DNA of 64,000 bases from Desulfoluna butyratoxydans (GCF_900699765.1 NZ_CAADHO010000006.1:351770-415769), one strand, 5' to 3'. Positions 7,498 through 17,383 are shown, counted from the stretch's first letter. Numbers and translations are program-made. The notes: generated from the letters alone by a model not told the origin.

Positions 7498-8835
7498 ATG
7501 ATGAAAACCCTCACCCTTACCAACGGTTTTTCACTCAACATCTCCGGGCAGGTGGCCGAGTCTGTGACAGAGGCGCCGGTCCCCTCCACCGTGGCGTTGA
7601 TGCCGGGGTGGATTCCCCATGTCAAGCCCCGGCTCCTGGTGAAAGAAGGCGATGCCGTCAACGGGGGGGCGCCCCTGTTTGAAGACAAGCGAAACCCCGC
7701 GGTTACCTATCCGAGCCCCGGGGGCGGGGTGGTGTCGCGCATTGCCTACGGCCCGCGCCGCCGTATTGACGAGGTGGTGATCACCCTTGATGCGGAAGAG
7801 GGCTGGGAGCGGTTCGAGCCTGTGTCGCCCCAGCGCATCGCGTCCACGGATGCCGACACCCTTCGTCACATGCTTCTCAAAGGGGGGGCCTGGCCCCTGC
7901 TTCGGGAGCTGCCCTTTCGGGATCATGCCGATCCGTCCAGTCGTCCGGCCCACATCATCGTCACCCTGGGATGGGCCGGGGGGCACCTTGCTTTGCCTGC
8001 CCTGGCCCTGGAAGGGGAGGAAGCCGCCTTTCAGAACGGCCTGGCCATCCTCAAACGGTTCTGTCCTTCCGTGCATGTCATCACCCCGGCCCACTCCGGC
8101 AAGCTCCCGGAATCCATCTTGAAATCCGTCACCGCCCACATCCGCGGGGGCTACCCCGCCGGTGATCCCGGCCATTACCTGTACCGTATTCGCAAAGACC
8201 CCGCGGAGAATCACAGCTGGTACATCGAAGGCCAGGACCTGGTGGCCCTGGCCCGGTTTGTCACCGAAGGGCGTTTCTATCCCAAGCGGGTTGTGGCCGT
8301 GGGAGGCAACGGGGCCACCGTACGCGAACACATCCGGACCCGGGTGGGCGCCCCCGTTTCCACCCTGGATCCCCAGAAGGAGCGCAGGCGCCGCATCGGC
8401 GGCACCCCCTTTGCCGGGCTTTTCCTGCCGGCTACGGGCTACATGAATTTCTTTGACAAGGGGCTGACCCTCTTGCCCGTGGGCGATGAAGAGGACCTCT
8501 TCGGCTTTTTGCGGGCAGGGTATGCCCGGCCCAGCCAGTCCCGCACCTTTTTATCCGTGTTCAACAAAAAGCCCCTGAACCTGGATTGCGGCATGCACGG
8601 CGAGGGACGGCCCTGCATCAACTGCAGTCGGTGCGCCCGGGTTTGCCCGGTGGGGATCCTGCCCCAGTACACCATGAAATGCATGGTGGCTGGGGAGGTG
8701 GAGGAGGCCCTTGCCCACGGACTCCTGGACTGCATCGAGTGCGGGCTCTGCAGCTATGTCTGTCCGTCAAAGATCGAGCTGCTGGACACCCTGAAAACCG
8801 CCAAGGCCCAGTACCGGAAGGAGCGAGACGGATAG
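7498..8835 (+). CDS. nqrA: Na+-NQR subunit A with two RnfC-like [4Fe-4S] motifs
   Basis: The 445-residue protein matches NqrA over its N-terminal and middle parts (for example LFEDKRNPAVTYPSPGGG and the VVAVGG block). It also carries two complete C-x2-C-x2-C-x3-C-P motifs: Cys373/376/379/383 and Cys412/415/418/422. These are ferredoxin-type ligands usual in RnfC. Vibrio-type NqrA, as I recall it, keeps only a remnant (C-x3-C) of the second and binds no cluster. The other subunits, especially NqrF, show the operon is NQR and not RNF. It is first of six genes, and nqrB begins at the next base. The ribosome site is weak; ATG 7501 is an alternative start. Confidence 0.9.
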   Translation: MMKTLTLTNGFSLNISGQVAESVTEAPVPSTVALMPGWIPHVKPRLLVKEGDAVNGGAPLFEDKRNPAVTYPSPGGGVVSRIAYGPRRRIDEVVITLDAEEGWERFEPVSPQRIASTDADTLRHMLLKGGAWPLLRELPFRDHADPSSRPAHIIVTLGWAGGHLALPALALEGEEAAFQNGLAILKRFCPSVHVITPAHSGKLPESILKSVTAHIRGGYPAGDPGHYLYRIRKDPAENHSWYIEGQDLVALARFVTEGRFYPKRVVAVGGNGATVREHIRTRVGAPVSTLDPQKERRRRIGGTPFAGLFLPATGYMNFFDKGLTLLPVGDEEDLFGFLRAGYARPSQSRTFLSVFNKKPLNLDCGMHGEGRPCINCSRCARVCPVGILPQYTMKCMVAGEVEEALAHGLLDCIECGLCSYVCPSKIELLDTLKTAKAQYRKERDG

Positions 8836-9999
8836 ATGAAGAACGTCAAAGACGCCCTGGATCGTTTGGGCACCTACTTTCAGGAAGGGGCAAAGCTCCA
8901 CGCCCTGCACCCCGTCTACGATGCCATCCGCACCATTTTTTACCTCCCCGGGGAGGCCACGGTGCGCATGCCCGCGGTGCGGGACAGCCTGGACCTGAAG
9001 CGGTTCATGTCCCTGGTCATCGTGGCCCTGATTCCCCAGACCCTCTTCGGGATGTACAACACCGGTGCCATGGCCCTGCTGGCTGAAGGGGCGGACCCCT
9101 CCTGGGGCCATGCCGTTTACCGGGGCGCCGAGGCCTTTTTGCCCATGCTGGTGGTCTCCTACGGGGTGGGCCTGACCTGGGAGGGGATTTTTGCCGTGGT
9201 TCGGGGGCACAAGATCAGCGAAGGCTTTCTTGTGACCGGCCTTCTGTTCCCGTTGACCCTGCCCCCCAGCGTGCCCCTCTGGCAGGTGGCCGCCGGGATC
9301 TCCTTTGGCGTGGTGGTGGGAAAAGAGGTGTTCGGGGGCACCGGGCGGAACATCCTGAATCCGGCCTTGACCGCCCGGGCGTTTCTCTTTTTCTCCTATC
9401 CGGTCTCCATGAGCGGGGACAACGTGTGGGTGGCCACCAAGGCCGTGGACGCCGTCACCGCAGCCACGCCCCTCTCCCTGGCCCTGGGGGCCAAAGGAGA
9501 GGCCGTGCCCGAGGCCCTGGTTCGCAGCGGGTATACCTTCTGGACCATGTTTTCCGGGCAGATTCCCGGAAGCGTGGGGGAGACCTCGGCCCTGCTCTGC
9601 CTGGCGAGTGCCGTCTTCCTCTGCATGGTGGGGGTGGCGAGCTTCCGCATCATCGTGGGCGGGGTGTTGGGGGTGTGCGCCATGGGCGCTGCCGTGGTGC
9701 TCCTCTCCTCGGAACTCTCCCCCTGGCACTGGATCAACCCGGTGAACCACCTGATCATGGGGGGCTTTGCCTTCGGCATCACCTTTATGGCCACCGACCC
9801 TGTGTCTGCTCCGGGCACGGACGGGGCCCGCTGGGTCTACGGATTTCTCATCGGGGTGCTGACGGTCATTGTCAGGGCCTACAACCTGGCCTACGCCGAA
9901 GGGGTGATGCTGGCCATCCTGTTTATGAACCTCTTTTCTCCCATGCTGGAGATCATTGAGATCAAACTCCGGACAGGAAAGCGGGTGCCCAATGTCTGA
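8836..9999 (+). CDS. nqrB: Na+-NQR subunit B
   Basis: This 387-residue integral membrane subunit is homologous to RnfD. The covalent-FMN motif T-A-A-T places the flavinylated residue at Thr211, modified by ApbE. NqrB also carries riboflavin and the quinone site and forms part of the Na+ path. It starts directly after the nqrA stop and overlaps nqrC by 8 bases, typical of tight subunit coupling. Confidence 0.93.
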   Translation: MKNVKDALDRLGTYFQEGAKLHALHPVYDAIRTIFYLPGEATVRMPAVRDSLDLKRFMSLVIVALIPQTLFGMYNTGAMALLAEGADPSWGHAVYRGAEAFLPMLVVSYGVGLTWEGIFAVVRGHKISEGFLVTGLLFPLTLPPSVPLWQVAAGISFGVVVGKEVFGGTGRNILNPALTARAFLFFSYPVSMSGDNVWVATKAVDAVTAATPLSLALGAKGEAVPEALVRSGYTFWTMFSGQIPGSVGETSALLCLASAVFLCMVGVASFRIIVGGVLGVCAMGAAVVLLSSELSPWHWINPVNHLIMGGFAFGITFMATDPVSAPGTDGARWVYGFLIGVLTVIVRAYNLAYAEGVMLAILFMNLFSPMLEIIEIKLRTGKRVPNV

Positions 10000-10708
10000 T
10001 ACAAAACAGGCCGTCGGGTTCGCCGTGATTGTGGCCCTTGTCTGCTGCCTATGCATCACGGCGGCCTCCACCGGCCTCAAGGCACGGCAACAGAACAACA
10101 TGCGCATCGACCGCCAGAAGAATATCCTCAAGGCGGCCTCCATCGCCTATGACCCGTCGTCGGCGTCCCCCGCCGATATCGAGGCGCTTTTCAAGGCTCA
10201 CATCTTCCAGGTGTGGGCCGGCTCCGACGGAAAACTGCATTCGGCTCCCGCCGAGGGTGACGAGCAGAGGCTGCCCCTTTACCTGACCCTGGACGACGGA
10301 GAGATCATCTCCTACATCCTGCCCGTGGACTCCCGGGGGCTCTGGGGGCGCATCAAGGGATACATGGCCATTGAGGCCGACGGCAGCACCATCAAGGGCT
10401 TTACCGTTTACTCCCATCAGGAGACCCCCGGCCTGGGCGGAGAGATCGAAAGCGACTGGTTCCAGAAGAACTTTGTGGGCAAGAAGATCGTGGGAAAATC
10501 CGGTGAATTCGCCGCTATCAAAATCGCCAAGGGCAAGGTCCTGGGAGACCCGGAAAACGAGGTGGACGGCATCAGCGGGGCCACCCTCACGGGGCGGTAT
10601 CTCAGCGAGGGGCTGGCCACCAACCTGGCCACCTATGAGAGGGTTTCCCTGAGGTTTCGCCAGAACCTCATAAAAAAACACCTGGATAACCTGAAATCCC
10701 TGGAGTGA
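9992..10708 (+). CDS. nqrC: Na+-NQR subunit C
   Basis: The 238-residue protein has one N-terminal membrane helix (about residues 7-28) and a periplasmic FMN-binding domain. The motif S195-G-A-T198 gives Thr198 as the covalent FMN site. The TPGLGG element typical of NqrC/RnfG is present near residue 149. ATG 9992 overlaps the end of nqrB. Homologous to RnfG. Confidence 0.93.
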   Translation: MSDTKQAVGFAVIVALVCCLCITAASTGLKARQQNNMRIDRQKNILKAASIAYDPSSASPADIEALFKAHIFQVWAGSDGKLHSAPAEGDEQRLPLYLTLDDGEIISYILPVDSRGLWGRIKGYMAIEADGSTIKGFTVYSHQETPGLGGEIESDWFQKNFVGKKIVGKSGEFAAIKIAKGKVLGDPENEVDGISGATLTGRYLSEGLATNLATYERVSLRFRQNLIKKHLDNLKSLE

Positions 10709-10710
10709 TC

Positions 10711-11334
10711 ATGGGCTTTACCCGAACTCGATGGTTTCGTACATTCAAGGCGGCCCTGTGGGACGACAACCCCATTTCCCGCCAGATCCTGGGGATCTGC
10801 TCGGCCCTTGCCGTGACGGTCCAGATGAAAACCGCTTTGGTCATGGCCCTGGCCCTGACCGGGGTGCTGACCTCTTCCAACGTGATCATCTCCATCCTGC
10901 GCAACCACATTCCCCGCAACATCCGCATGATCGTGGAGCTGACGGTCATCGCCTCCCTGGTGGTGGTGGCCGATGAGATCCTGAAAGCCTTTCTCTACGA
11001 CATCAGCAAGCAACTCTCCATCTTCGTGGGGCTGATCATCACCAACTGCATCATCATGGGGCGGGCCGAGTCCTTTGCCATGGCCAACCCCCCGCCCCTT
11101 GCCCTGGCAGACGGCCTGGGCAACGGCATGGGGTACGCCATCGTGCTGGTGGGGGTGGCCTTTTTGCGGGAGTTTCTGGGGGCGGGCAAGATCTTCGGTG
11201 TTCAGGTGGTGCCCCAGGCCCTGTACGACGCGGGGTTCATGAACATGGGCCTCATGACCCTGGCACCGGGGGCCTTTATTGTCATCGGGCTCCTGGTCTG
11301 GATCCAGGGCGGCATGCCGGAGGAGGAGGATTAG
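10711..11334 (+). CDS. nqrD: Na+-NQR subunit D
   Basis: This 207-residue membrane protein has about six helices and is homologous to RnfE. It carries the NqrD/NqrE-type conserved Asn-Cys near a helix midpoint (TNCIIMGR), which in this pair of subunits helps hold an iron centre in the membrane. GGAG lies 5 bases before ATG 10711; an in-frame GTG at 10705 overlaps the nqrC stop. Confidence 0.93.
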   Translation: MGFTRTRWFRTFKAALWDDNPISRQILGICSALAVTVQMKTALVMALALTGVLTSSNVIISILRNHIPRNIRMIVELTVIASLVVVADEILKAFLYDISKQLSIFVGLIITNCIIMGRAESFAMANPPPLALADGLGNGMGYAIVLVGVAFLREFLGAGKIFGVQVVPQALYDAGFMNMGLMTLAPGAFIVIGLLVWIQGGMPEEED

Positions 11335-11337
11335 ACG

Positions 11338-11946
11338 ATGGGTGACCTGTTCGACCTGTTTTTTAACTCGGTGTTTGTGGGGAACATCCTTCTGGCCTAC
11401 TTTTTGGGGATGTGTTCCTTTGTGGCGGTCTCCAAGACCCTTCGTACGGCCGTGGGACTGGGGCTTGCCGTGGTGTTTGTCCTGACCATCACCTCCCCTG
11501 CCAACTGGCTGATCTACCACTTTCTCCTGGCCCCCGGGGCCCTTGCCTGGGCGGGCCTTCCCGACGTGGACCTCAACTTTCTGAAGTACATCACCTTCAT
11601 CGCCACCATCGCCGCCATGGTTCAGGTGGTGGAGATGATCATCGACCGCTATTCTCCCACCCTCTACACCAACTTAGGTGTGTTTCTTCCCCTCATTGCC
11701 GTTAACTGCGCCATTTTGGGCACCTCCCTGTTCATGGTGGAGAGGCATTACACCTTCACGGAGTCCCTGGTTTTCGGCTTCGGGTCCGGCACCGGCTGGA
11801 TGGTGGCCATCATCACCATGGCCGCCATCCGCTTCAAGATGCGGTATGCCCATGTGCCCCACGGGCTCGAAGGGTTCGGTATCACCATGATCGTCAGCGG
11901 CCTCATGGCCATGAGTTTCATGATCTTTTCGGGCATGGGGACGTAA
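11338..11946 (+). CDS. nqrE: Na+-NQR subunit E
   Basis: This 202-residue six-helix protein is homologous to RnfA and is the inverted-topology partner of NqrD. The conserved segments [10 protein letters not shown] and VNCAILG (second Cys of the membrane iron site) are visible. A GGAGGA ribosome site lies just upstream of ATG 11338, 3 bases after the nqrD stop. Confidence 0.93.
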   Translation: MGDLFDLFFNSVFVGNILLAYFLGMCSFVAVSKTLRTAVGLGLAVVFVLTITSPANWLIYHFLLAPGALAWAGLPDVDLNFLKYITFIATIAAMVQVVEMIIDRYSPTLYTNLGVFLPLIAVNCAILGTSLFMVERHYTFTESLVFGFGSGTGWMVAIITMAAIRFKMRYAHVPHGLEGFGITMIVSGLMAMSFMIFSGMGT

Positions 11947-11962
11947 ACCCAAGGAGGCACCC

Positions 11963-13183
11963 TTGATTTACCTGGTGAGCTTGGCCGTGTTTGTCGGCAT
12001 CATTCTTTTTCTGGTGATCGTATTGATTATCGTGGAGCGGCTCGTCACGATTCAGGGAGAGCGGACCATCGTCATCAACGACGACACCGGCAACCCCATC
12101 CGGGTGGAGGGCACCCCCACACTGCTTTCGGCTCTTCTGGGAAGCGGGGTGCTGCTGCCGTCCGCCTGCGGGGGAAGCGGATCCTGCGGGATGTGCAAGT
12201 GCGTGGTGGACAAAGGGGGAGGGGAGCTTCTGCCCACGGAGCTCAGCCACGTTTCGCGAAAGGAGCGCATGTCCAACGTGCGCATGGCCTGCCAGCTCAA
12301 GGTGAAAGATGACCTGGAGATCCATGTGCCCGACGAGATCTTCAGCATCTGCAAATACGACGGCACCGTGGTCTCAAACGGCAATGTTTCCACCTTCATC
12401 AAGGAGCTCATCATTGAGCTGGATGATGACAAGACCATGGCGTTCCAGGCCGGCTCTTACATTCAGATCGATATTCCCCCCTACGACATCCGGTTTACGG
12501 ATTTTGACATCGAAGAAGAGTACCGGGAAGACTGGGATGCCCAGAACCTGTGGGCCCTCTCCCACAAAAACGAGGAAAATGCCTTCAGGGCTTACTCCAT
12601 GGCCAATCCCCCGGCGGACAACCGACGCGTGATGCTCAATGTCCGCATTGCAACGCCCCCTCCCAACGTTCCGGACGCCCCCCCGGGGGTGGGAACCACC
12701 TATCTGTTTAACTTAAAGCCCGGAGACAAGGTGACCCTTTCCGGGCCCTACGGGGAGTTTTTCGTCAAAGAGACGGAGCGGGAGCTCTGCTTCATCGGCG
12801 GCGGGGCAGGCATGGCCCCCATGCGCAGCCATATCTTCCACCAGCTGCACGCCCTGGACTGCAAACGGACCATGAGCTTCTGGTACGGGGCGCGCTCCAA
12901 ACGGGAGATGTTCTACGACGAAGAGTACAGGCAGCTGACCGAGGAACACCCCAACTTCGACTACCACGTGGCCCTGTCCGCCCCCCTTCCCGAAGACGAC
13001 TGGGATGGTTTTCGCGGGTTCATCCACAGCTCGGTCTATGAAAACTTCCTGAAAGACCACCCCGACCCCGCCGAGATCGAGTACTATCTCTGCGGGCCTC
13101 CCCTTATGATCGACGCGATCCTTGCCATGCTCGAAAGCCTCGGCGTGGAAGAGGAAATGATCCTTTTCGATAAATTTTCGTGA
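11963..13183 (+). CDS. nqrF: Na+-NQR subunit F, NADH-oxidising flavoprotein
   Basis: The 406-residue protein has an N-terminal membrane helix (3-24), a plant-type [2Fe-2S] domain (C-G-G-S-G-S-C-G-M-C, last ligand in MACQ), an FAD domain with RAYSMAN and an NADH domain with GGGAGMAP and CGPPLM. It takes electrons from NADH into the NQR chain. The start is TTG 11963 with AAGGAGG 5 bases upstream. It closes the operon. I saw no nqrM gene (a small cysteine-containing maturation factor) nearby. Confidence 0.95.
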   Translation: MIYLVSLAVFVGIILFLVIVLIIVERLVTIQGERTIVINDDTGNPIRVEGTPTLLSALLGSGVLLPSACGGSGSCGMCKCVVDKGGGELLPTELSHVSRKERMSNVRMACQLKVKDDLEIHVPDEIFSICKYDGTVVSNGNVSTFIKELIIELDDDKTMAFQAGSYIQIDIPPYDIRFTDFDIEEEYREDWDAQNLWALSHKNEENAFRAYSMANPPADNRRVMLNVRIATPPPNVPDAPPGVGTTYLFNLKPGDKVTLSGPYGEFFVKETERELCFIGGGAGMAPMRSHIFHQLHALDCKRTMSFWYGARSKREMFYDEEYRQLTEEHPNFDYHVALSAPLPEDDWDGFRGFIHSSVYENFLKDHPDPAEIEYYLCGPPLMIDAILAMLESLGVEEEMILFDKFS

Positions 13184-13257
13184 AATGCAAGCCTGTCTCA
13201 CCAGCCAAATTCGGGTGCGCTACAGGGGCAAGAGGGCTCAGAGAAAAACCAAAAAGA

Positions 13258-13341
13258 TGCCTCCGGCGGCAAGGTGTGCCACTTTGAAAGCAGATTGCGA
13301 ATGCGCTTTGCCTCTCGTTCCTCGGGGCAAATCACATCCGC
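13258..13341 (-). repeat. R1-related repeat with inner hairpin (copy H5)
   Basis: GCCTCCGGCGGCAAGGTGTGCC and a GAAAGC-GATTG segment match R1 copies at 27841 and 36401. Adjacent arms 13297-13314 and 13324-13341 pair over 18 positions (14 Watson-Crick, two G-U) around a nine-base loop which, on the minus strand, is GAGGAACGA. Confidence 0.55.
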
Positions 13342-13440
13342 CTTTCAAACAAACCTCGACCTTGATCATCGTTTGGGCCATCGGCTTGCTTATCAAACCC
13401 GCTTTAACCATAGAAGGCCAGGGGCACTGGTTGAAACAAA

Positions 13441-13474
13441 AAACCCTTTGCACGGATACGTGCAAAGGGTTTTT
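13441..13474. terminator. Bidirectional terminator between nqrF and fdhA
   Basis: AAACCCTTTGCACG (13441-13454) pairs perfectly with 13459-13472 around GATA, with A's before and T's after. It serves the convergent nqr operon and formate dehydrogenase gene. Confidence 0.85.
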
Positions 13475-13513
13475 CAGGTTTAACGGTTCGGATGTGGCCC
13501 CCCCGTATAGGGA

Positions 13514-16339
13514 TCAGGATCCGGCGGCGGCCGTGAGGCTTTCCGCGGTTTCTACGGACCCGTCAGCCGCAGGGGCGACTTTTTCCACCTGCACCGCACA
13601 GGCTTTGTATTCGGCGGTGAGGGTTTCCGGGTCGTAGGCCGGGTTGGTGAGCCAGTTGGCGTTGCCTTCCCGGAAGTGAAAGGCCATCCAGATCATGCCT
13701 TCGGGGATCTCCGGGGTCACCCGGGCCTTCACCGTGACGGCCCCGCGTTTGGAGGAGACCCGGACGGGCTCTGCCTGCCGGATGCCAAGGCGTCTGGCGT
13801 CTGCCGGTGAGATGTCGCAGGTCTCTTCGCCCAGGAGGTCGTTGAGTCCGTCGCATCGGCCGGTCTGGGTGCGGGTGTGGTAGTGGTAGAGGCGCCGCCC
13901 TGTGCTCAGGACAAAGGGGTAGTCCTCATCGGTTACCTCGGCGGGCGGGGTCCAGGCCGTGGGGTTGAAGATCCCCTTGCCGTGGGTGAATCGCCCGTCC
14001 TTGTGGAGGAAGGGGGTGCCGGGGTGGTCTGCGCTCGGGCAGGGCCACTGGAGCCCGTCCCCTTCGATGCGGCCGTAGGTGATCCCCTTGAAGTTGGGGG
14101 CCAGGGCCGAGATCTCGTTGTCCCAGATCTCCCGGGCGCTTGCCGAGGGCCACTGGTGGCCGAAGCGCTTGGCGATTTCCCGGAAGATCCACCAGTTGGG
14201 CCGGGCCTCACCCGGTGGGGTGGAGGCCGTGCGGACGCGGTTGACCCGGCGCTCGCTGTTGGTGAAGGTGCCGTCGTTTTCGCTCCAGGCCGCTGCCGGA
14301 AGGACCACGTCGGCGAACTTTGTGGTTTCGTTGAGGAAGATATCCTGGCAGATGAGGAACTCGGCCGAGGCGAGCTCATGCTCCACTTTTCGGATATCGG
14401 GCTCGGTGTTGGCCAGGTTCTCCCCGAAGATCCAGAACGCCCGGACTTTTTTGTCCTCCAGGCCTTCCATCATGTGGGGGATCATGAGCCCCGGGGTCTC
14501 GGGAAGGCCCGTGACGTTCCAGGCTTCCTCGAATTTTGCCCGGGCCGCGGGGTCGGTGACCTTCTGGTAGCCGTGGAAGACACCGGGAAGGGCGCCCATG
14601 TCGCAGGCTCCCTGGACGTTGTTCTGGCCACGCAGGGGGTTGACGCCCCCGCACTCCACGCCCATGTTCCCCAAAAGCATCTGGAGGTTGGCCACGGACA
14701 TGACGTTGTTCTTTCCGCAGGTGTGCTCGGTGATGCCCAGGGTGTAGCAGAGCATGGCCGGGCGTACCGAGGCGAGCATGCGGGCGGCCCGCCTTATGGT
14801 GTCGGCCTCAATGCCGCAGATGGGCGCCATGGCCTCGGGGGTGGCCTTGGAGACCTCGGCGGAGAGGGCCGTAAACCCTTCGGTGTTCTCCGTGACAAAG
14901 TCGGGGTCAAAGAGTTCTTCTTCGATGATCACATGCATCAAGGCGTTGATCAGGGCGATGTCGCTGCCCACCTTGAGCTGGAGGTGAAGGTCCGCGTAAT
15001 CCACCAGCTTGTGGCGGCGCGGGTCCGCCACGATGAGTTTCGCGCCCTTTTTCACGGCGTTCTTCAGGAAGGTGGACGCAACAGGGTGGGCCTCCGTCAT
15101 GTTGGAGCCGATGACAAAGAACATTTTAGCGCGATCAAACTCCCCGAAGGAGTTGGTCATGGCACCGGAACCAAAACTTGTCGCCAGACCGGCGACGGTG
15201 GGGGCATGTCAGGTGCGGGCGCAATGGTCTATGTTGTTTGTCTTGAACACCGACCGAAAGAGCTTTTGCATCTGGTAGGAGTCTTCGTTGATGCTGCGTG
15301 CGCAGCTGACCCCTGCCACGGCGTCGGGGCCGCTTTCGTCGATGATGGTTTTGAGCTTGTCGGTGACCAGGTCCAGGGCTTCGTCCCAGGAGGCTTCCTG
15401 GAGTTCCCCGTTTTTCCGGATAAGGGGGGTCGTGAGCCGTTCGTCTGAGTAGATGAAATCGTAGCCGAACCGCCCTTTCACGCAGAGGCGGCCCTTGTTG
15501 GGCAGGGCCTCCTCGTCTCCGGTGACCTTGACGATTTTTCCGTCCTTGACGTGGAGGGTCTGCTGACAGCCCACCCCGCAGTAGGGACAGGTGGTGCGGA
15601 CGGTGGTCACATCCCACGGCCTCCAGACGCCCTTGGATTTCTTTTCCACCAGGGCCCCGGTGGGGCAGGCCTGGACGCATTCACCGCAGAAGACACAGGC
15701 CGATTCGGACAGGGGCAGGTCCCCGAGGGCCACGATTTTGCTCTCAGCGCCCCTGTACCCGTAGCTGATGGCTTCGTTGACCTGGACCTCGTTGCAGGCC
15801 TGGACGCAGCGTCCGCAGAGAATACACCTGGAGAAATCGCGGATGATCAGCGGGTTTTTGAGTTCGGGCGGGTAGGTGGGCGGGGTTTTCGGATACGCGG
15901 TGCCCGTGGCCCCGTACTGAAGGGCGTATTCCTGGAGTTTGCAATCCCCCCAGGAGGGGCAGAGGTGCTCGGAGTGTCCGTCTGCCTCGGCCCTGGCGTC
16001 GAAGAGGGCCTTGGCGTCTTTGTCGGTGCCGTCGCTTAAGCAGTCATGGTTTCCCGACGTGAGGAGGAGTTCAAGGGTCATTTTTCGTGACCGGACGACC
16101 GTGGGGGACTCGGTCTGGATCTCCATTCCGTCTTCCGCCGGAGTGGAGCAGGATGCCAGAAGGTTTCTGGCTCCCTTGACCTCCACCACGCAGAGGCGGC
16201 AGGCGCCGGTGGGTGTGGTGCCCTTTAAGTGGCAGAGGGTGGGAATGGGAATTCCCGCATCTTCCGCCGCCTCAAGAATGGTCTGGCCGGGTTTGAAGGG
16301 GTGGCTGTTGCCGTTGATCACAATGGTGCCGTCAGACAT
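13514..16339 (-). CDS. fdhA: Formate dehydrogenase alpha subunit, selenocysteine-containing (TGA at 15209-15211)
   Basis: The gene appears as two frames split by an in-frame TGA (15211-15209) in HCAR-T-Sec-HAPTVAGL, the catalytic Sec context of formate dehydrogenases; Sec is residue 377 of 941. Order: plant-type [2Fe-2S] domain (CHLKGTTPTGACRLC), His/Cys-ligated cluster, two [4Fe-4S] motifs (CILCGRCVQAC, CVFCGECVQAC), the Mo/W-bisPGD cluster motif CPYCGVGC, then the molybdopterin domains and a C-terminal MoCo-binding domain (RLYHYHTRTQTGR). A perfect SECIS hairpin follows the TGA. NuoG-like N-terminal clusters suggest it feeds a diaphorase or hydrogenase partner, but none is adjacent. Metal is W or Mo; the window's tungstate transporter makes W plausible. 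Confidence 0.95.
15180..15196 (-). promoter_or_regulatory. SECIS element of fdhA
   Basis: On the minus strand GTCGCC (15196-15191) pairs with GGCGAC (15185-15180) around the loop GGTCT. The loop begins 22 bases from the T of the TGA, the same spacing and GGTCT loop as I recall for E. coli fdhF. Confidence 0.85.
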
Positions 16340-16504
16340 GGGATGAACCTCCGCTGGATGATCCGCTCGGCTGCGGGGCGCCCGCTGCAGATTCGGAGAA
16401 TAGGGTTCTTCTGGGACGGATGTCTCTTTTCAAAACGCTCGTGTGTGGCGCGATGCATGGAGCGCCGGGACAAGGCCGGGTCCATGGTGCCGTAATTGTC
16501 ATAA

Positions 16505-16533
16505 CGGTTAATCGGATTATCACCAATTGTCAA
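16505..16533 (-). promoter_or_regulatory. Possible promoter for fdhA
   Basis: On the minus strand TTGACA (16533-16528), 17 bases, then TAACCG (16510-16505). It lies 166 bases upstream of the fdhA start. The -10 box is poor. Confidence 0.3.
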
Positions 16534-16585
16534 TATAAATATCCGGGATAAGTCCCAAATTTCAGGTTGATTCACGGGTCGGGGA

Positions 16586-17383
16586 TCAACCAAACACCGT
16601 GACCACCTGCCTTGAGATTCCCGCCAGTTTTCCGTCGGGGGCCCAGAGCCTTGCCTCCTCGCCCACGTAGCCGTGTTCCGCTGTGTCCACGCGGGTCTTA
16701 AATCGCCAGCTGTCAGTAGTGGCGAAATCGCAAGGAGCATCGCACATCTCCAGGTGCCAGGTAAGGGTGCTGGCCGGGGCCACGGTGTCGAGCATGGACA
16801 GGGAGGGAGAGGGCCAGGCGTCCATGAAGGCGAGGAGGTGGGCTTCACGGGTTTTGTGTGTGTCGCCCCGGCAGCTGATCCAGCCACCGTAGGACCCTTC
16901 GGTGCGCCCCTCAAAGGGGTAGGGCCCCTCGGCCCAGTGGTAGCGGAAGTAGCGGGTGAAGCTGGGGGTGAGCCCTTCCATGAAGGGCAGTTCCGTGAGG
17001 GCCTCCGGGGCCGGCCAGTCAGGAGCCGGAGGGCCGGAGTGGCGGATACGTGAGGGGCGGCTTGTGCCGAAGCACCCGTGGAGGGTGGCACACAGCTCGT
17101 TGCCTGAGGTAAGCACCCGGGCCTGGACATGGGTGACGGAGTTGCCCTGCCTGAGAAGGGAGGCCTCGGCCCGGATGCCGTCGGTGCCCGTGGGACCCAC
17201 AAAGGCGGTGAGGAGGTTGCGCAAGGGAAGGTCCCCGGACACCTGGCGGCGCATGGCGGCAAGCCCCGCCGCAGCCACGAGGCCGCCGAAGGCGGTTCGG
17301 CCCTGGAGCCAGGTGGCGGGGATGGTGAGGTGGACGCCGGTGTCGTCGGCTGCAAAGGCGTTGAAGAGGGCGTGGATATCCAT
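16586..17383 (-). CDS. Acyl-CoA thioesterase, TesB-like double hot-dog
   Basis: The 265-residue protein has the double hot-dog layout: an N-terminal half with GRTAFGGLVAAAG (the thioesterase helix start) and a C-terminal half ending in VGEEARLWAPDGKLAG...RQ, typical of TesB/4HBT_3 enzymes. These hydrolyse acyl-CoA to free acid and CoA. GGGAG lies upstream of ATG 17383. It is on the same strand as YceI and the flavocytochrome; whether they form one transcript is uncertain. Chain-length preference cannot be judged. Confidence 0.75.
   Translation of the reverse strand: MDIHALFNAFAADDTGVHLTIPATWLQGRTAFGGLVAAAGLAAMRRQVSGDLPLRNLLTAFVGPTGTDGIRAEASLLRQGNSVTHVQARVLTSGNELCATLHGCFGTSRPSRIRHSGPPAPDWPAPEALTELPFMEGLTPSFTRYFRYHWAEGPYPFEGRTEGSYGGWISCRGDTHKTREAHLLAFMDAWPSPSLSMLDTVAPASTLTWHLEMCDAPCDFATTDSWRFKTRVDTAEHGYVGEEARLWAPDGKLAGISRQVVTVFG

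Noticed and set aside
8767-10143. Long minus-strand frame opposite nqrB
   Set aside because: It is a His/Gly/Pro-rich shadow of nqrB; no start site, domain or ribosome site.
7498-13183. RNF complex
   Set aside because: The cluster motifs in the first subunit suggest RnfC, but the last gene is NqrF with [2Fe-2S], FAD and NADH domains, and there is no RnfB ferredoxin.
15160-15209. Break in fdhA taken as a frameshift or pseudogene
   Set aside because: Both parts are in the same frame, the break is one TGA in the catalytic Sec context, and a SECIS follows.
13877-15448. Long plus-strand frame opposite fdhA
   Set aside because: It runs across the fdhA TGA and is Gly/Val/His-rich; the minus-strand protein is unmistakable.
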